Source: Sphingomonadales bacterium UBA2369 (GTDB lineage: Bacteria > Pseudomonadota > Alphaproteobacteria > Sphingomonadales > Sphingomonadaceae). Taken from it: 64,000 bases of DNA. Location of the stretch: the NCBI GenBank assembly GCA_002344055.1, contig DDTH01000002.1:62001-126000 (forward strand), written 5' to 3'. The notes beneath the pieces were generated by a model that was not told where the DNA came from, did not search any database, and worked only from the letters and a program-made list of their open reading frames with translations. Position numbers and translations under genes: made by a program. Shown here piece after piece: positions 1-8,459 of this stretch; the first letter of the stretch is position 1; each line of letters begins with the position of its first letter.

Positions 1-72
1 GCCCGAATAGACGACCAGGCGGACGGAATTGGAGCCGATGTCGACGATCGCGACGGGGGCGGTCTGGATCAT
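1..72 (-). CDS. ppx: Exopolyphosphatase Ppx/GppA, N-terminal fragment
   Basis: Only the first 24 codons lie in the window. They read MIQTAPVAIVDIGSNSVRLV, which is the phosphate-binding DIGSNS strand that opens Ppx/GppA phosphatases. The ATG overlaps the ppk stop as ATGA, so the two genes are almost certainly translated from one message. Ppx releases phosphate from the ends of polyphosphate, the reverse of what the neighbouring Ppk makes. The rest of the gene is outside the window, so length and C-terminal domains cannot be judged. Confidence 0.85.
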   Translation of the reverse strand, partial: MIQTAPVAIVDIGSNSVRLVVYSG

Positions 73-2225
73 CGGTTTGGCGGTCGCGCGAGAGACAGCT
101 TGCGCGGCCGGGCATCCCGCTCGCGGATCGCCTCGCCGCGGCCCGACAGCGACGGGTTGGTCATGAAATATTGGTGGAGGTTGAATGGCTCCTCGCCCGG
201 CGCGGGGGCGATGCGGGTGTAATTACCCTCGCTGTCCAGCCGCCAGCTTTGTTCATTGTCGATGATGTTGGCCAGCATGACCTGATCGAGCACCTGGCGG
301 TGGACGGTCTCATTCTCCAGCGGCACGGCATATTCGACCCGGCGATCGAAATTGCGCGGCATCCAGTCGGCCGAGCTGATGAACACCTTCGCCTCCCGGC
401 CCGGCAGGCCGCCGCCATTGCCGAAGCACCAGATACGGCTGTGCTCCAGGAAGCGGCCGACGATCGACTTCACCCGGATGCGGTCGGACATGCCGGGAAC
501 ACCGGGGCGCAGGCAGCAGATGCCGCGGACGATCAGGTCGATCTCCACCCCTGCCCCGCTGGCCTCGTAGAGCTTGTCGATCATGGTGGGATCGACCAGC
601 GAATTGAGCTTGGTCCAGATCGCCGCCGGGCGGCCGGCGCGGGCATGCGCGATTTCGGCATCCACCATCGCGATCAGGCCATTGCGCAGATGCTGCGGCG
701 ACATGGCGATCAGTTCGAGACCGCGCGGCTCGATATAGCCGGTAATGTAATTGAAGATGTCGGCGACATCCCGGCCCACGCGCGGATCGGCGGTGAAATA
801 GCTCAGGTCCGTGTAGATGCGGGCCGTGACCGGGTGATAATTGCCGGTGCCGAGGTGGCAATAGGTGCGAAAAGCGCCGTCCTCCCGGCGCACGACCATA
901 CTCATCTTGGCGTGGGTCTTCCACTCGATGAAGCCGTAGACGACCTGCACGCCGGCGCGCTCGAGCGCTGAGGCCCAGAGGAGATTCTGCTCCTCGTCGA
1001 AGCGGGCCTTCAATTCGACCACGGCAGTGACCGATTTGCCCGCCTCTGCGGCGGCGATCAGCGCATTGATGACGGCGGATTGCTTGCCGGCGCGGTACAG
1101 CGTCTGCTTGATCGCGACGACGTCCGGATCCTCGGCCGCCTGGCGCAGGAAGGCGACGACGACGTCGAAGCTTTCGTAAGGGTGGTGGACGATGATGTCC
1201 TTGGCGCGGATCGCAGCGAAACAATCCCCGTCAAACTCGCGAATCCGTTCCGGAAAGCGCGGGGTGTAGGGTTCGAACTTGAGGTCCGGGCGATCGGCCT
1301 CGACCAGGCCGGCAAGATCGCCGATGCCGAGAAAGCCGGTCGCTTCGTAGACGAGGGCGTCGCCCGCCGCGAGGCCTTCGGACACCATCGCGACGAGATG
1401 GTCCGGCATTTCCGCTTCCAGTTTCATGCGGATGACGCGACCCCGGCGGCGCTGCTTGATCGCGGTGCGGAAGAAGCGGACGAGGTCCTCCGCTTCTTCC
1501 TCCACGTCGATATCGCTGTCGCGGATGATCCGGAAAGCGCCGCCGCCGACAAGGCCGTAGCCGGGGAACAAAGTGGCGAACTGGCGGCGGATCAGGGTCT
1601 CGACGGCGATATAGCGGTCGGCATCGCCCGGCAGGCGGATGAAGCGTGGCAGGCTGGCGGGGATCATCACCAGCTCCTGGATCGGCTCGCCATCCGCTTC
1701 CCGCTGCAGATCGAAGATCAGGCTGAAGCCCTTGTTCGGGATGAACGGAAATGGATGGGCCGGATCGATCGCCTGCGGGGTGATGATCGGGTAGACATTG
1801 TCCTCGAAATGGCGGTCGAGCCATGCACCGTCTTCCGCGCCGATCTCGTCCGCGCCGAGCACGGAGACGCCGGCGGCGCGGAGTTGGTCCTTGAGCGTCG
1901 ACCAGACTTCCTGCTGGCTGGCGGTGAGCGCATCCGCCTCGAGTGCGATGGCGGCCAATTGCTGGGAGGGTGTGAGGCCGTCGGCCGATTTCTCCTCGAC
2001 ATTCTCCAGCTGCTGGCCTTTCAGGCCGGCAACGCGGACCATGAAGAATTCGTCAAGATTCTCGCCCGAAATGGCAAGGAAGCGCAGCCGTTCCAGCAGA
2101 GGATGGGCGGCATTGCCCGCCTCCTCCAGCACGCGCCGGTTGAAGGCAAGCCAGGAGAGTTCCCGATTGAAATAAGGGCTACGCGAGGGCGCGGCGATAT
2201 CGGTCGCGGGAACGGGGCTGTCCAC
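69..2225 (-). CDS. ppk: Polyphosphate kinase 1
   Basis: Makes polyphosphate reversibly from ATP through a phosphohistidine intermediate. The 718 residues match the usual PPK1 length. The N-terminal YFNRELSWLAFN motif (about 18-29), the HHPYESF signature (347-353) and the catalytic loop TYCHLGTGNYHP, with His457 the expected phosphorylated residue, are all visible. A second conserved THAK segment lies near 437-440. The gene starts 11 bases after the hda stop and its own stop overlaps the ppx start, so DUF2066-like/hda/ppk/ppx look like one operon. No truncation or missing active-site residue is seen. Confidence 0.97.
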   Translation of the reverse strand: MDSPVPATDIAAPSRSPYFNRELSWLAFNRRVLEEAGNAAHPLLERLRFLAISGENLDEFFMVRVAGLKGQQLENVEEKSADGLTPSQQLAAIALEADALTASQQEVWSTLKDQLRAAGVSVLGADEIGAEDGAWLDRHFEDNVYPIITPQAIDPAHPFPFIPNKGFSLIFDLQREADGEPIQELVMIPASLPRFIRLPGDADRYIAVETLIRRQFATLFPGYGLVGGGAFRIIRDSDIDVEEEAEDLVRFFRTAIKQRRRGRVIRMKLEAEMPDHLVAMVSEGLAAGDALVYEATGFLGIGDLAGLVEADRPDLKFEPYTPRFPERIREFDGDCFAAIRAKDIIVHHPYESFDVVVAFLRQAAEDPDVVAIKQTLYRAGKQSAVINALIAAAEAGKSVTAVVELKARFDEEQNLLWASALERAGVQVVYGFIEWKTHAKMSMVVRREDGAFRTYCHLGTGNYHPVTARIYTDLSYFTADPRVGRDVADIFNYITGYIEPRGLELIAMSPQHLRNGLIAMVDAEIAHARAGRPAAIWTKLNSLVDPTMIDKLYEASGAGVEIDLIVRGICCLRPGVPGMSDRIRVKSIVGRFLEHSRIWCFGNGGGLPGREAKVFISSADWMPRNFDRRVEYAVPLENETVHRQVLDQVMLANIIDNEQSWRLDSEGNYTRIAPAPGEEPFNLHQYFMTNPSLSGRGEAIRERDARPRKLSLARPPNR

Positions 2226-2236
2226 TTCGTATCCCT

Positions 2237-2863
2237 TCAGGCGCGGCGCTGGGCGCGGCGGATGAGACCCGCCTCCTGCAATGCATGGCGCGCGGCGGCA
2301 AGGCTCATCCGCTTGCGGTTCGCCAATATGTCGCGGTCGAGCACATCCACCACCTGCTGGATGGCGACATAGGAACGTTCGATCCGGGGAACGAGAAATT
2401 CAGGCAGGTCCGGGGGGGCGGCGATGCCGCGATCGGCCAGCAGCTTCACGATCAACTGGGAAATCAATTCGTCGTCCGGCTCGGCGATCGCTACTTGCGG
2501 CGTCGCGGCGATGCGGGAGGCGAGATCGGGCAAGCCAATCGTCCAGGCGGGCGGCGGCGCGGTACCGATCATGACCAATGGCCGCCGACGAGCCTGTGCG
2601 TCGTTCCAGGCGTGGAAGAGTTCCTCTTCGTCGCGGTCCTCGACCTGATCGAGCACGCGGCCACTGGTCTTTCGAGCGAAGATCTGCGCGAGCAACGAAC
2701 GGCCGGACTTGCGCGGGCCGGTCAGCAAGGTGGCCATGACCGGCCAGTGCGACCAGCGGGTAAAATGGGTGAAGGCCAGGCGATTGGCGTCGCTGACGAG
2801 GAAGTCCTCGTCACGATCCGCCACCGGCCACTGGAAGGGCAGCGCTATCTGGTCGCGCTGCAC
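2237..2863 (-). CDS. hda: DnaA regulatory inactivator Hda
   Basis: A short AAA+ relative of DnaA that, bound to the DNA clamp, stimulates ATP hydrolysis by DnaA and so limits re-initiation. A GTG start at 2863 is chosen because it gives VQRDQIALPF at the N-terminus, where QIALPF fits the clamp-binding QLxLPF motif of Hda. Longer in-frame starts read only arginine-rich out-of-frame sequence from the upstream gene. A degenerate P-loop GPRKSGRS lies at about 49-56. The product is 208 residues, slightly short for the family. The start is four bases past the stop of the DUF2066-like gene and ppk follows closely. Confidence 0.88.
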   Translation of the reverse strand: MQRDQIALPFQWPVADRDEDFLVSDANRLAFTHFTRWSHWPVMATLLTGPRKSGRSLLAQIFARKTSGRVLDQVEDRDEEELFHAWNDAQARRRPLVMIGTAPPPAWTIGLPDLASRIAATPQVAIAEPDDELISQLIVKLLADRGIAAPPDLPEFLVPRIERSYVAIQQVVDVLDRDILANRKRMSLAAARHALQEAGLIRRAQRRA

Positions 2864-2867
2864 GTGA

Positions 2868-3950
2868 CTAGCGAAGCGCTCTGGGGCCGAAGCCCGGCGG
2901 GGCGTCGTTATTCGGTGCCGGTCGCGGCGTCGGCGTTGGCGGCGGCAGCTGCGGCTCGGACGGCAGGCCGCGCGCCGGCACTTCGACACCGTCTTCCTCC
3001 GCCGGGCCGACATCGACCGGCGTGACTTCGGGCGGCGGCGGGGGTGGCGTCGGCAGGAACTGCCGCGGCGTCACCAAAGTCGGATTCGGGCGGAGCAGCC
3101 CGGCGTTGAAGGCCTGGGTATACAGCGCGTCCATGCGCTGCACGCCCTCCGCCATCATCTGCGGGATCTGATCGCCGCTGTCGGCGCGCAGTTCGAAAGT
3201 GCCGATAATCTCCGCATCCGGGCCATAGCGCGCGGTGAAGCGGCCGATGGCGGGACCACCGGGCCAGGCGCGGCTCAACTGCATTTCGGCAATGAGCACG
3301 TCGGACGCGCTGTACTGATCGAGCACCGCGCGCCACCAGCCACGGCTGCGGCGGCCAGCCTGCGCGGCGTTGAGCAGCAAGGGATCGGCGCCGGTGCCGA
3401 CTGGGCGGATATAGTCGATCACGCTTTGCGAGGTGCGGAACTGCGCCCAGGCGGCCTGCCAGGGTGAGCGGAACTCCAGCGCATAACCGGTGGAGCCGGT
3501 GCGCATCACGGGGATGACCAGCAAGGGTGCGGAGCGGCGGACGATGCCGGAGACGCCCAGCATCTCGCCGGTGCGGGCGCGGTCGAACAAAAGGCCAAGG
3601 CGGGCGATGTAGCGCCGCTCGCCAATCTGCTCATCCTCGACGATCACCGCGCTCACAATCTGATTCAGCACCGCGTCACTGAGATTGGGCGCCTCGCTCT
3701 CGGGGCGGCCGGTGGTGCGGGCCCATAGCTTCTTGAACCCGGCCCGCTGCGCCGCCTTCCACCCCTCCTGCCGCGCGTCATTGGCGTTCCGGCCGTTCAC
3801 ATCGACCTGGATGCCGGTGACTTCGAAATTGCTGGTGCTGTCGACCGGCGGAATACCCCGGTCCGAGCCGTCCAGTTGCGCGCGCAGGAGGCTGGTATCG
3901 CCCGCGATCAGCAAGGCGGCGGTGCCGACGAGGAGGAAGGATTTGCGCAC
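2868..3950 (-). CDS. DUF2066-like secreted protein
   Basis: A 360-residue exported protein with a signal peptide (MRKSFLLVGTAALLIAG at the N-terminus). The body, with FEVTGIQVDVNGRNANDAR and an A..GF..LWAR segment, resembles the DUF2066 family, which often sits between purM and hda in proteobacteria; position supports the match here. The last 60 residues are rich in proline, including a run of six. Function is unknown in the family. It is first in the minus-strand operon leading to hda, ppk and ppx and diverges from purM across only 74 bases, so both promoters must share that gap. Confidence 0.75.
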   Translation of the reverse strand: MRKSFLLVGTAALLIAGDTSLLRAQLDGSDRGIPPVDSTSNFEVTGIQVDVNGRNANDARQEGWKAAQRAGFKKLWARTTGRPESEAPNLSDAVLNQIVSAVIVEDEQIGERRYIARLGLLFDRARTGEMLGVSGIVRRSAPLLVIPVMRTGSTGYALEFRSPWQAAWAQFRTSQSVIDYIRPVGTGADPLLLNAAQAGRRSRGWWRAVLDQYSASDVLIAEMQLSRAWPGGPAIGRFTARYGPDAEIIGTFELRADSGDQIPQMMAEGVQRMDALYTQAFNAGLLRPNPTLVTPRQFLPTPPPPPPEVTPVDVGPAEEDGVEVPARGLPSEPQLPPPTPTPRPAPNNDAPPGFGPRALR

Positions 3951-4024
3951 GAGGGCCTTTTGACGGGTGCGGGCGATAAATCCAAGCGTGGAAAATGTCC
4001 TGCAGAGCGTCTAGCGGTCCCGCC

Positions 4025-5119
4025 ATGAGTGAAAGTGGACCTTATACTTATGCCGGCGCCGGGGTGGACATTGCGGCGGGCAACGCGCTGGTGAAGGCGA
4101 TCGGGCCGCTGGCAAAGGCGACGGCCCGGCCGGGCGCGGATGCATCGCTGGGCGGATTCGGGGGATTCTTCGATCTGAAGGCGGCGGGTTATGTCGATCC
4201 CCTGCTGGTCGCGGCCAATGACGGGGTCGGCACCAAGCTGAAGCTGGCGATCGACAGCGGACGGCACGACAAGGTCGGCGTGGATCTGGTCGCGATGTGC
4301 GTGAACGATCTGATCGTGCAGGGTGCGGAGCCGCTCTTCTTCCTCGATTATTTCGCGACCGGGAAACTGGACAATGGCATCGCCGAGCGCGTGATCGCAG
4401 GCATTGCCGAGGGCTGCCGGATTGCCGGCTGTGCGCTGATCGGCGGCGAGACGGCGGAGATGCCGGGCATGTATGCGCCTGGCGATTACGACCTGGCCGG
4501 TTTCTGCGTTGGCGCGGTGGAGCGCGGCGAGGCGCTGACCGGCGACAAGGTGGCGGCGGACGATGTGATCCTGGGGATCGCCTCGTCCGGGGTGCATTCC
4601 AACGGCTATTCGCTGGTGCGACGGCTGGCGGCGGACAAGGGCTGGAAGCTCGACCGCCCTGCTCTGTTCGATGCCGACCGGCTGCTGATCGACTGGCTGA
4701 TGGAGCCGACGCGCATTTACGTGAAGTCGCTCCTGCCTCTGGTGCGGGGCGGCAAGGTCAAGGCGCTGGCGCACATCACCGGAGGCGGGCTGCTGGAGAA
4801 TGTGCCGCGGGTGCTACCGGAAAGCCTGCACGCCTGGATCGCCGCCGACGCCTGGCCGCAGCCGCGGCTGATGGCATTCCTGCAGGCGCAGGGCGGGATC
4901 GAGCCGGGCGAGATGGCCCGCACCTTCAATTGCGGCATCGGCATGGTCGCGATCGTCGCGCCGGACGAGGCGGCGGCGGTGAGCGCGGCGCTGACGCAGG
5001 CCGGCGAGACGGTGTTCGAGATTGGCGGGGTGAAACCGGGCATGCGCGGCTGCACGGTCGCGGCCGGGCCGGGCGACTGGTCGGCGAAGAGCGCCTGGAC
5101 CGTCTCCCATCATGGCTGA
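4025..5119 (+). CDS. purM: Phosphoribosylformylglycinamidine cyclo-ligase
   Basis: AIR synthetase of purine biosynthesis: closes the imidazole ring of FGAM using ATP to give aminoimidazole ribotide. The start MSESGPYTYAGAGVDI at 4025 is used because that is the usual family N-terminus; an ATG ten codons upstream adds unrelated sequence. GGFGGFFDLK, the glycine-rich NDGVGTKLKLA loop, GGETAEMPGMY and GIASSGVHSNGYSLVR are all typical of PurM. At 364 residues it is full length. The end overlaps purN by eight bases, the usual purMN pair. Confidence 0.97.
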   Translation: MSESGPYTYAGAGVDIAAGNALVKAIGPLAKATARPGADASLGGFGGFFDLKAAGYVDPLLVAANDGVGTKLKLAIDSGRHDKVGVDLVAMCVNDLIVQGAEPLFFLDYFATGKLDNGIAERVIAGIAEGCRIAGCALIGGETAEMPGMYAPGDYDLAGFCVGAVERGEALTGDKVAADDVILGIASSGVHSNGYSLVRRLAADKGWKLDRPALFDADRLLIDWLMEPTRIYVKSLLPLVRGGKVKALAHITGGGLLENVPRVLPESLHAWIAADAWPQPRLMAFLQAQGGIEPGEMARTFNCGIGMVAIVAPDEAAAVSAALTQAGETVFEIGGVKPGMRGCTVAAGPGDWSAKSAWTVSHHG

Positions 5120-5756
5120 TTTGCCGGCTCCGCCGGCGGGGGCTGAGCCTGTCCGGGTCGGCGTGCTGATTTCGGGGCGCGGCAGCAACATGCTGGCGCT
5201 CTCCGAACATCGGCGGCGCGACCCGGCGCGGCCTTACAGGATCGAACTGGTCGCCTCGAACCGGCCGGAGGCGCGCGGGCTGGTGCTGGCGCGGCGGCTT
5301 GGCTTGCCCATCTGGTCGAAGAGCCATGAGGGGCTGGAGCGGTCGGCATTCGATGCTTTGGTCGAGGCCGCGTTCGTGGAGCGCGGTGTCGAGTTGATCG
5401 TGCTGGCGGGCTATATGCGCTTGCTGTCACCGGAATTCGTGGCGCGCTGGCAGGGGCGCATTTTGAACGTCCATCCGAGCCTGCTGCCTTTGTACAAGGG
5501 ACTCGACACCCACAATCGCGCCTTGCTCGCCGGTGACGAGGAAGCCGGCTGTTCGGTGCATGTCGTCACCGCGGACGTGGATGACGGGCCGGTGATCGCA
5601 CAGGCGCGCGTGCGGATCCTGCCGCGCGACACTGCGGAGACGCTGGAAGCGCGGGTGCTTGAGGAGGAGCACAAGCTCTATCCGCGCGCGCTGGCGGCCT
5701 ATGCCGACGCGCTGCGGGCGGGACGGCTTGGACTGCCGGCCCCGCCTTCAGCCTAG
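5112..5756 (+). CDS. purN: Phosphoribosylglycinamide formyltransferase
   Basis: Transfers a formyl group from 10-formyl-tetrahydrofolate to GAR in purine synthesis. VGVLISGRGSNM (16-27) is the phosphate-binding N-terminus; the catalytic triad is seen as Asn119 and His121 in ILNVHPSLLP and Asp157 in DVDDGPVI. The 214 residues are normal for the family. It overlaps the end of purM by eight bases, so translation is coupled. Its TAG stop is interlocked with the stop of the convergent CapA-like gene in a CTAG palindrome, leaving no room for a terminator between them. Confidence 0.97.
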   Translation: MADLPAPPAGAEPVRVGVLISGRGSNMLALSEHRRRDPARPYRIELVASNRPEARGLVLARRLGLPIWSKSHEGLERSAFDALVEAAFVERGVELIVLAGYMRLLSPEFVARWQGRILNVHPSLLPLYKGLDTHNRALLAGDEEAGCSVHVVTADVDDGPVIAQARVRILPRDTAETLEARVLEEEHKLYPRALAAYADALRAGRLGLPAPPSA

Positions 5757-6907
5757 TCTCTGCGCCAGCTGACCGTGCCGTCAGCAGCCACGCTCGTCCC
5801 GGTTTCGCCGAAATCGCGCGCGGTCAGCACCCCGATGCGCTGGGCGGCGCCGTTCGAGCGGTCCATGGTCGGCCCGCCCGGGCGCTCCTGACGGGCGGAG
5901 ACGATGCGGGCGGAAACCAGTTCGCCCTGCCGGTTCACTTCCAGATCGGCGATCGGCGCCAGGCCGGCCGTCTCGCGGACGTTGAAGCGGCCATAGGTCC
6001 AGAAATTGCCGAGGCTGTAGGCGATGAAGCGATTCTTATAGACCTCAATCGCGCGCGGGATGTGCGGGCCGTGGCAGAAGACGATGTCGGCGCCGGCATC
6101 GACGGCGGTGCGGGCGAAGCGGAACGGATCGCCGCGATTCTCGCCGACGAAGGTCTCCGGCGCGCGGGTGATGCGATCGTGCCGCGCGCCCTCCGCGCCG
6201 ATATGGCAGGAAACGACGACCACATCGGAACGGGCCGCGGCCTGGCGGACCATCTCGGTAAGCCGGGCATAGTCGCTGACCTGCAGCAGACCCGGATTAT
6301 GGCCGAAGGCGATCAGGCTGAAACGGGTGCCGTCCGGCAGGGTCTGCACGGCGATGCGCGTCCCCTCCCCGTCCGCGCCGGCGGTGGCGAGGCCCGCGTT
6401 GGTGAGGTTGCGGAACGTCTCGGCGCGGCCGCCTTCGCCGAAATCGCGGCTGTGATTGTTGGCATTGGAAATGAGCGTGAAGCCGGCGCGGCGGAGATAT
6501 TCGGCGTGGAAAGGCGGGCTGCGGAAGACGAAGCAGAGCGCCGGATTACCGCATTGCTTGGCGCCCGCGCTGCTGGTGTGGAGCGTGCCTTCGAAATTGC
6601 CGAACACGACATCGCCGCCACGGAACAGATCGACCAGATCCTGGCCGAGCACCGCCGCCGGATCGGCGTTCGGCGTAATGCGCGGGTCGAGGCCGTCATT
6701 CGGCCAGTCGCTGCCCATCATGATGTCGCCGACGCCCAGCACGCGGTAGCGATTGCTGGCGCGGGGCGGCTCCGAGCCACGAGTCCCCTGTTCGTTGGCG
6801 ATTGTCGCGTTTGCCGCCGGGATTTCCGTGCCGGCAAAATGGGACGCGCCGAAATATGTCAGCGCCGCGATACCACCAATCAATCCGAGCAAAGCCAGGC
6901 TCCTCAA
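5753..6907 (-). CDS. CapA-family (poly-gamma-glutamate capsule-like) protein
   Basis: A 384-residue exported or membrane-anchored protein: the N-terminus MRSLALLGLIGGIAALTYFG is a signal peptide or anchor. VLGVGDIMMGSDW, VFGNFEGTL, SNANNHSRDFGEGG, VVVSCHIGAEG and FCHGPHIPRAIEVY form the calcineurin-like metal-binding core of the CapA/PGA_cap family. In Bacillus, CapA takes part in poly-gamma-glutamate export, but no capB or capC is present here, so a capsule role cannot be assumed; members without those partners are uncharacterised. It is convergent with purN and diverges from the cell wall hydrolase gene. Confidence 0.85.
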   Translation of the reverse strand: MRSLALLGLIGGIAALTYFGASHFAGTEIPAANATIANEQGTRGSEPPRASNRYRVLGVGDIMMGSDWPNDGLDPRITPNADPAAVLGQDLVDLFRGGDVVFGNFEGTLHTSSAGAKQCGNPALCFVFRSPPFHAEYLRRAGFTLISNANNHSRDFGEGGRAETFRNLTNAGLATAGADGEGTRIAVQTLPDGTRFSLIAFGHNPGLLQVSDYARLTEMVRQAAARSDVVVVSCHIGAEGARHDRITRAPETFVGENRGDPFRFARTAVDAGADIVFCHGPHIPRAIEVYKNRFIAYSLGNFWTYGRFNVRETAGLAPIADLEVNRQGELVSARIVSARQERPGGPTMDRSNGAAQRIGVLTARDFGETGTSVAADGTVSWRRD

Positions 6908-7281
6908 AGTTTGTCCCCCTCACCCTGCCGGGTCCCCGCCCGACCGTAACAGGCCGCTCGCGATGCGGCGACCCGATTCGCCGGAATTGCGGTTTTGCAG
7001 CTGATTCGGGCCTGAACGGCGAGAATCGACTGATTCTCTACCAAATCAATGCAGTAAGCCGCTTTCCGCAGGCCGCCTTTCATTCAGGTTCCCGCAATCC
7101 GGCTCGATCCGCTCACAACTCACCGTGTCGTTGTTGCGGCGGAAAGATTCGGCGCCCAAATGACCTCGCAGGCCACGGGGGTGGCGTTTTTTCTCCCTTC
7201 GGCAAGACGTGATCGCGGCAAACCGCCGATAGTTTTCGGCGGCGGTTTTGGCGCGTTCCTGCGCATTTTTCGGAGTTTTGA
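6908..7281. other. Divergent intergenic region with a perfect palindrome
   Basis: This 374-base gap separates the divergent CapA-like and cell wall hydrolase genes and must hold both promoters. No open reading frame in it has convincing protein features. It contains a perfect inverted repeat, GAGAATC-gact-GATTCTC, at 7021-7038, with other GATTC copies nearby. A CGGAG ribosome binding site precedes the hydrolase ATG. I could not recognise a confident -35/-10 pair. Confidence 0.5.
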
Positions 7282-7971
7282 ATGTTCGTCCACGGAAAGA
7301 TGATGACCGCGGTGATTGGCGCCACGGCCCTTTCCGGCATGATGTTTGTGCCGTCTTCCACCTCTTTCGCTCAGCCCGCGCCGCACCCGGCTGCCGCTGA
7401 CGCAATCTCTTCCCAGATTTCCGCCGTCGCGACATCCGATGCGCCCGTTGCCGCGGCGCCGGTTGTCGCGACTGCTCCGGCTCCGGCTGTCGCTCCGACC
7501 CCTGCGCCGGCCCCGGCTGTTGCTCCGGCCACCGGTCGCGGCATTGTCGGCACGTCCGAAGCGCCCGCTGCGCCGGTTCGTACCGCTTCGACCGAGGTCG
7601 ACAGCGAACTGGAATGCCTTGCCAAGGTCGTTCTGCACGAGGCTGGCAACCAATCTCTCGCCGGCCGGATCGCCGTTGCCGAAGTCGTGATGAACCGCCT
7701 CCAGGATCCGCGCCGCCGCTTCGGCAGCACGATCTGCGGCGTCGTTCTGCAGCGCGGCCAGTTCTTCAACGTCCACGCTTACCATCCGCAGCGCCGCGAT
7801 GCGCGCTGGCCCGCGGCCGTGCAGGTTGCCCGTCAGGTGCGTGAGGACATGCAGGAAGGCGATCACGACCACGTGACCAATGGCGGCCTGTTCTTCCGGA
7901 ACAGCTCGGGCGCGCAATTCCGCGGCCGTCGCCATACCGTGACGATCGGGGCGCATCACTTCTATCGTTAA
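7282..7971 (+). CDS. SleB-family cell wall hydrolase
   Basis: A 229-residue exported protein: signal peptide ending near residue 30 (TSFAQ), then a long alanine/proline spacer (about 31-100) and a C-terminal Hydrolase_2/SleB-type domain (108-229). LHEAGNQSLAGRIAVAEVVMNR carries the expected catalytic glutamate, Glu120, and NGGLFFRN plus IGAHHFYR complete the fold. In spore formers SleB is a lytic transglycosylase of peptidoglycan; the alphaproteobacterial forms are assumed to cut peptidoglycan but are poorly studied. It ends 18 bases before the convergent O-acetylation operon, which may modify the same polymer. Confidence 0.9.
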   Translation: MFVHGKMMTAVIGATALSGMMFVPSSTSFAQPAPHPAAADAISSQISAVATSDAPVAAAPVVATAPAPAVAPTPAPAPAVAPATGRGIVGTSEAPAAPVRTASTEVDSELECLAKVVLHEAGNQSLAGRIAVAEVVMNRLQDPRRRFGSTICGVVLQRGQFFNVHAYHPQRRDARWPAAVQVARQVREDMQEGDHDHVTNGGLFFRNSSGAQFRGRRHTVTIGAHHFYR

Positions 7972-7989
7972 GCCGCTCTCGCGAGAGGC

Positions 7990-8448
7990 TTATTGAACGG
8001 GCTCCGGCGCTTCGGCTTCGGGGCCCGTTTCCGTTTGGGGAGTTGGGTCCTGCCCCGGGAAGCGGGCATTCTGCACCCCTTTCCACCATCCGCGCATCGC
8101 ATCGACCGGGACTTCCAGGCCGGCGGAGGAGGTGACGTTGAACCAGCCTTCCGACGCGCTGACGACATGCTCGCTCACCGGACTGGGCTTCAGTTCATAG
8201 GACCAGGAGCGGATCGAACCGGAATTGAACAAAGCCAGGAAGATCCCCGCCGTCGCGATCACGGTAAAGGTCCAGGCGAGCGGATTGGGCAAGGGCTGGT
8301 CCGGCTCCGGCAGATCGACCGGCGACATGGTGTGGGCAAGGCCCTCCACGTCCGGCAGCGGCGCCCTGGCCGGTTCGGTCTGCGCGACTTCCTCGCGGGC
8401 ATTGTCCGCCTCGCCGGTCGTGTCGCTATGCTTGTCCGGATCGCTCAC
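7990..8448 (-). CDS. Small single-pass membrane protein of the O-acetylation operon
   Basis: Unrecognised 152-residue protein. The GTG start at 8448 is chosen because it follows the MBOAT stop by 11 bases and gives an acidic, proline-rich cytoplasmic segment; the longer open frame upstream is only the shadow of the MBOAT gene. One transmembrane helix lies at about 57-74 (PLAWTFTVIATAGIFLAL), then a short periplasmic part with IRSWSYEL and a segment rich in tryptophan, and an acidic tail. It is last in the operon with the MBOAT and two SGNH proteins, so an accessory or anchoring role in acetyl transfer is a reasonable guess from context only. Confidence 0.7.
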   Translation of the reverse strand: MSDPDKHSDTTGEADNAREEVAQTEPARAPLPDVEGLAHTMSPVDLPEPDQPLPNPLAWTFTVIATAGIFLALFNSGSIRSWSYELKPSPVSEHVVSASEGWFNVTSSAGLEVPVDAMRGWWKGVQNARFPGQDPTPQTETGPEAEAPEPVQ

Positions 8449-8459
8449 CGCCCGATTCC

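Noticed and set aside
1080..2372. 430-codon plus-strand frame over ppk
   Set aside because: It is antisense to a fully conserved ppk and lacks any family feature.
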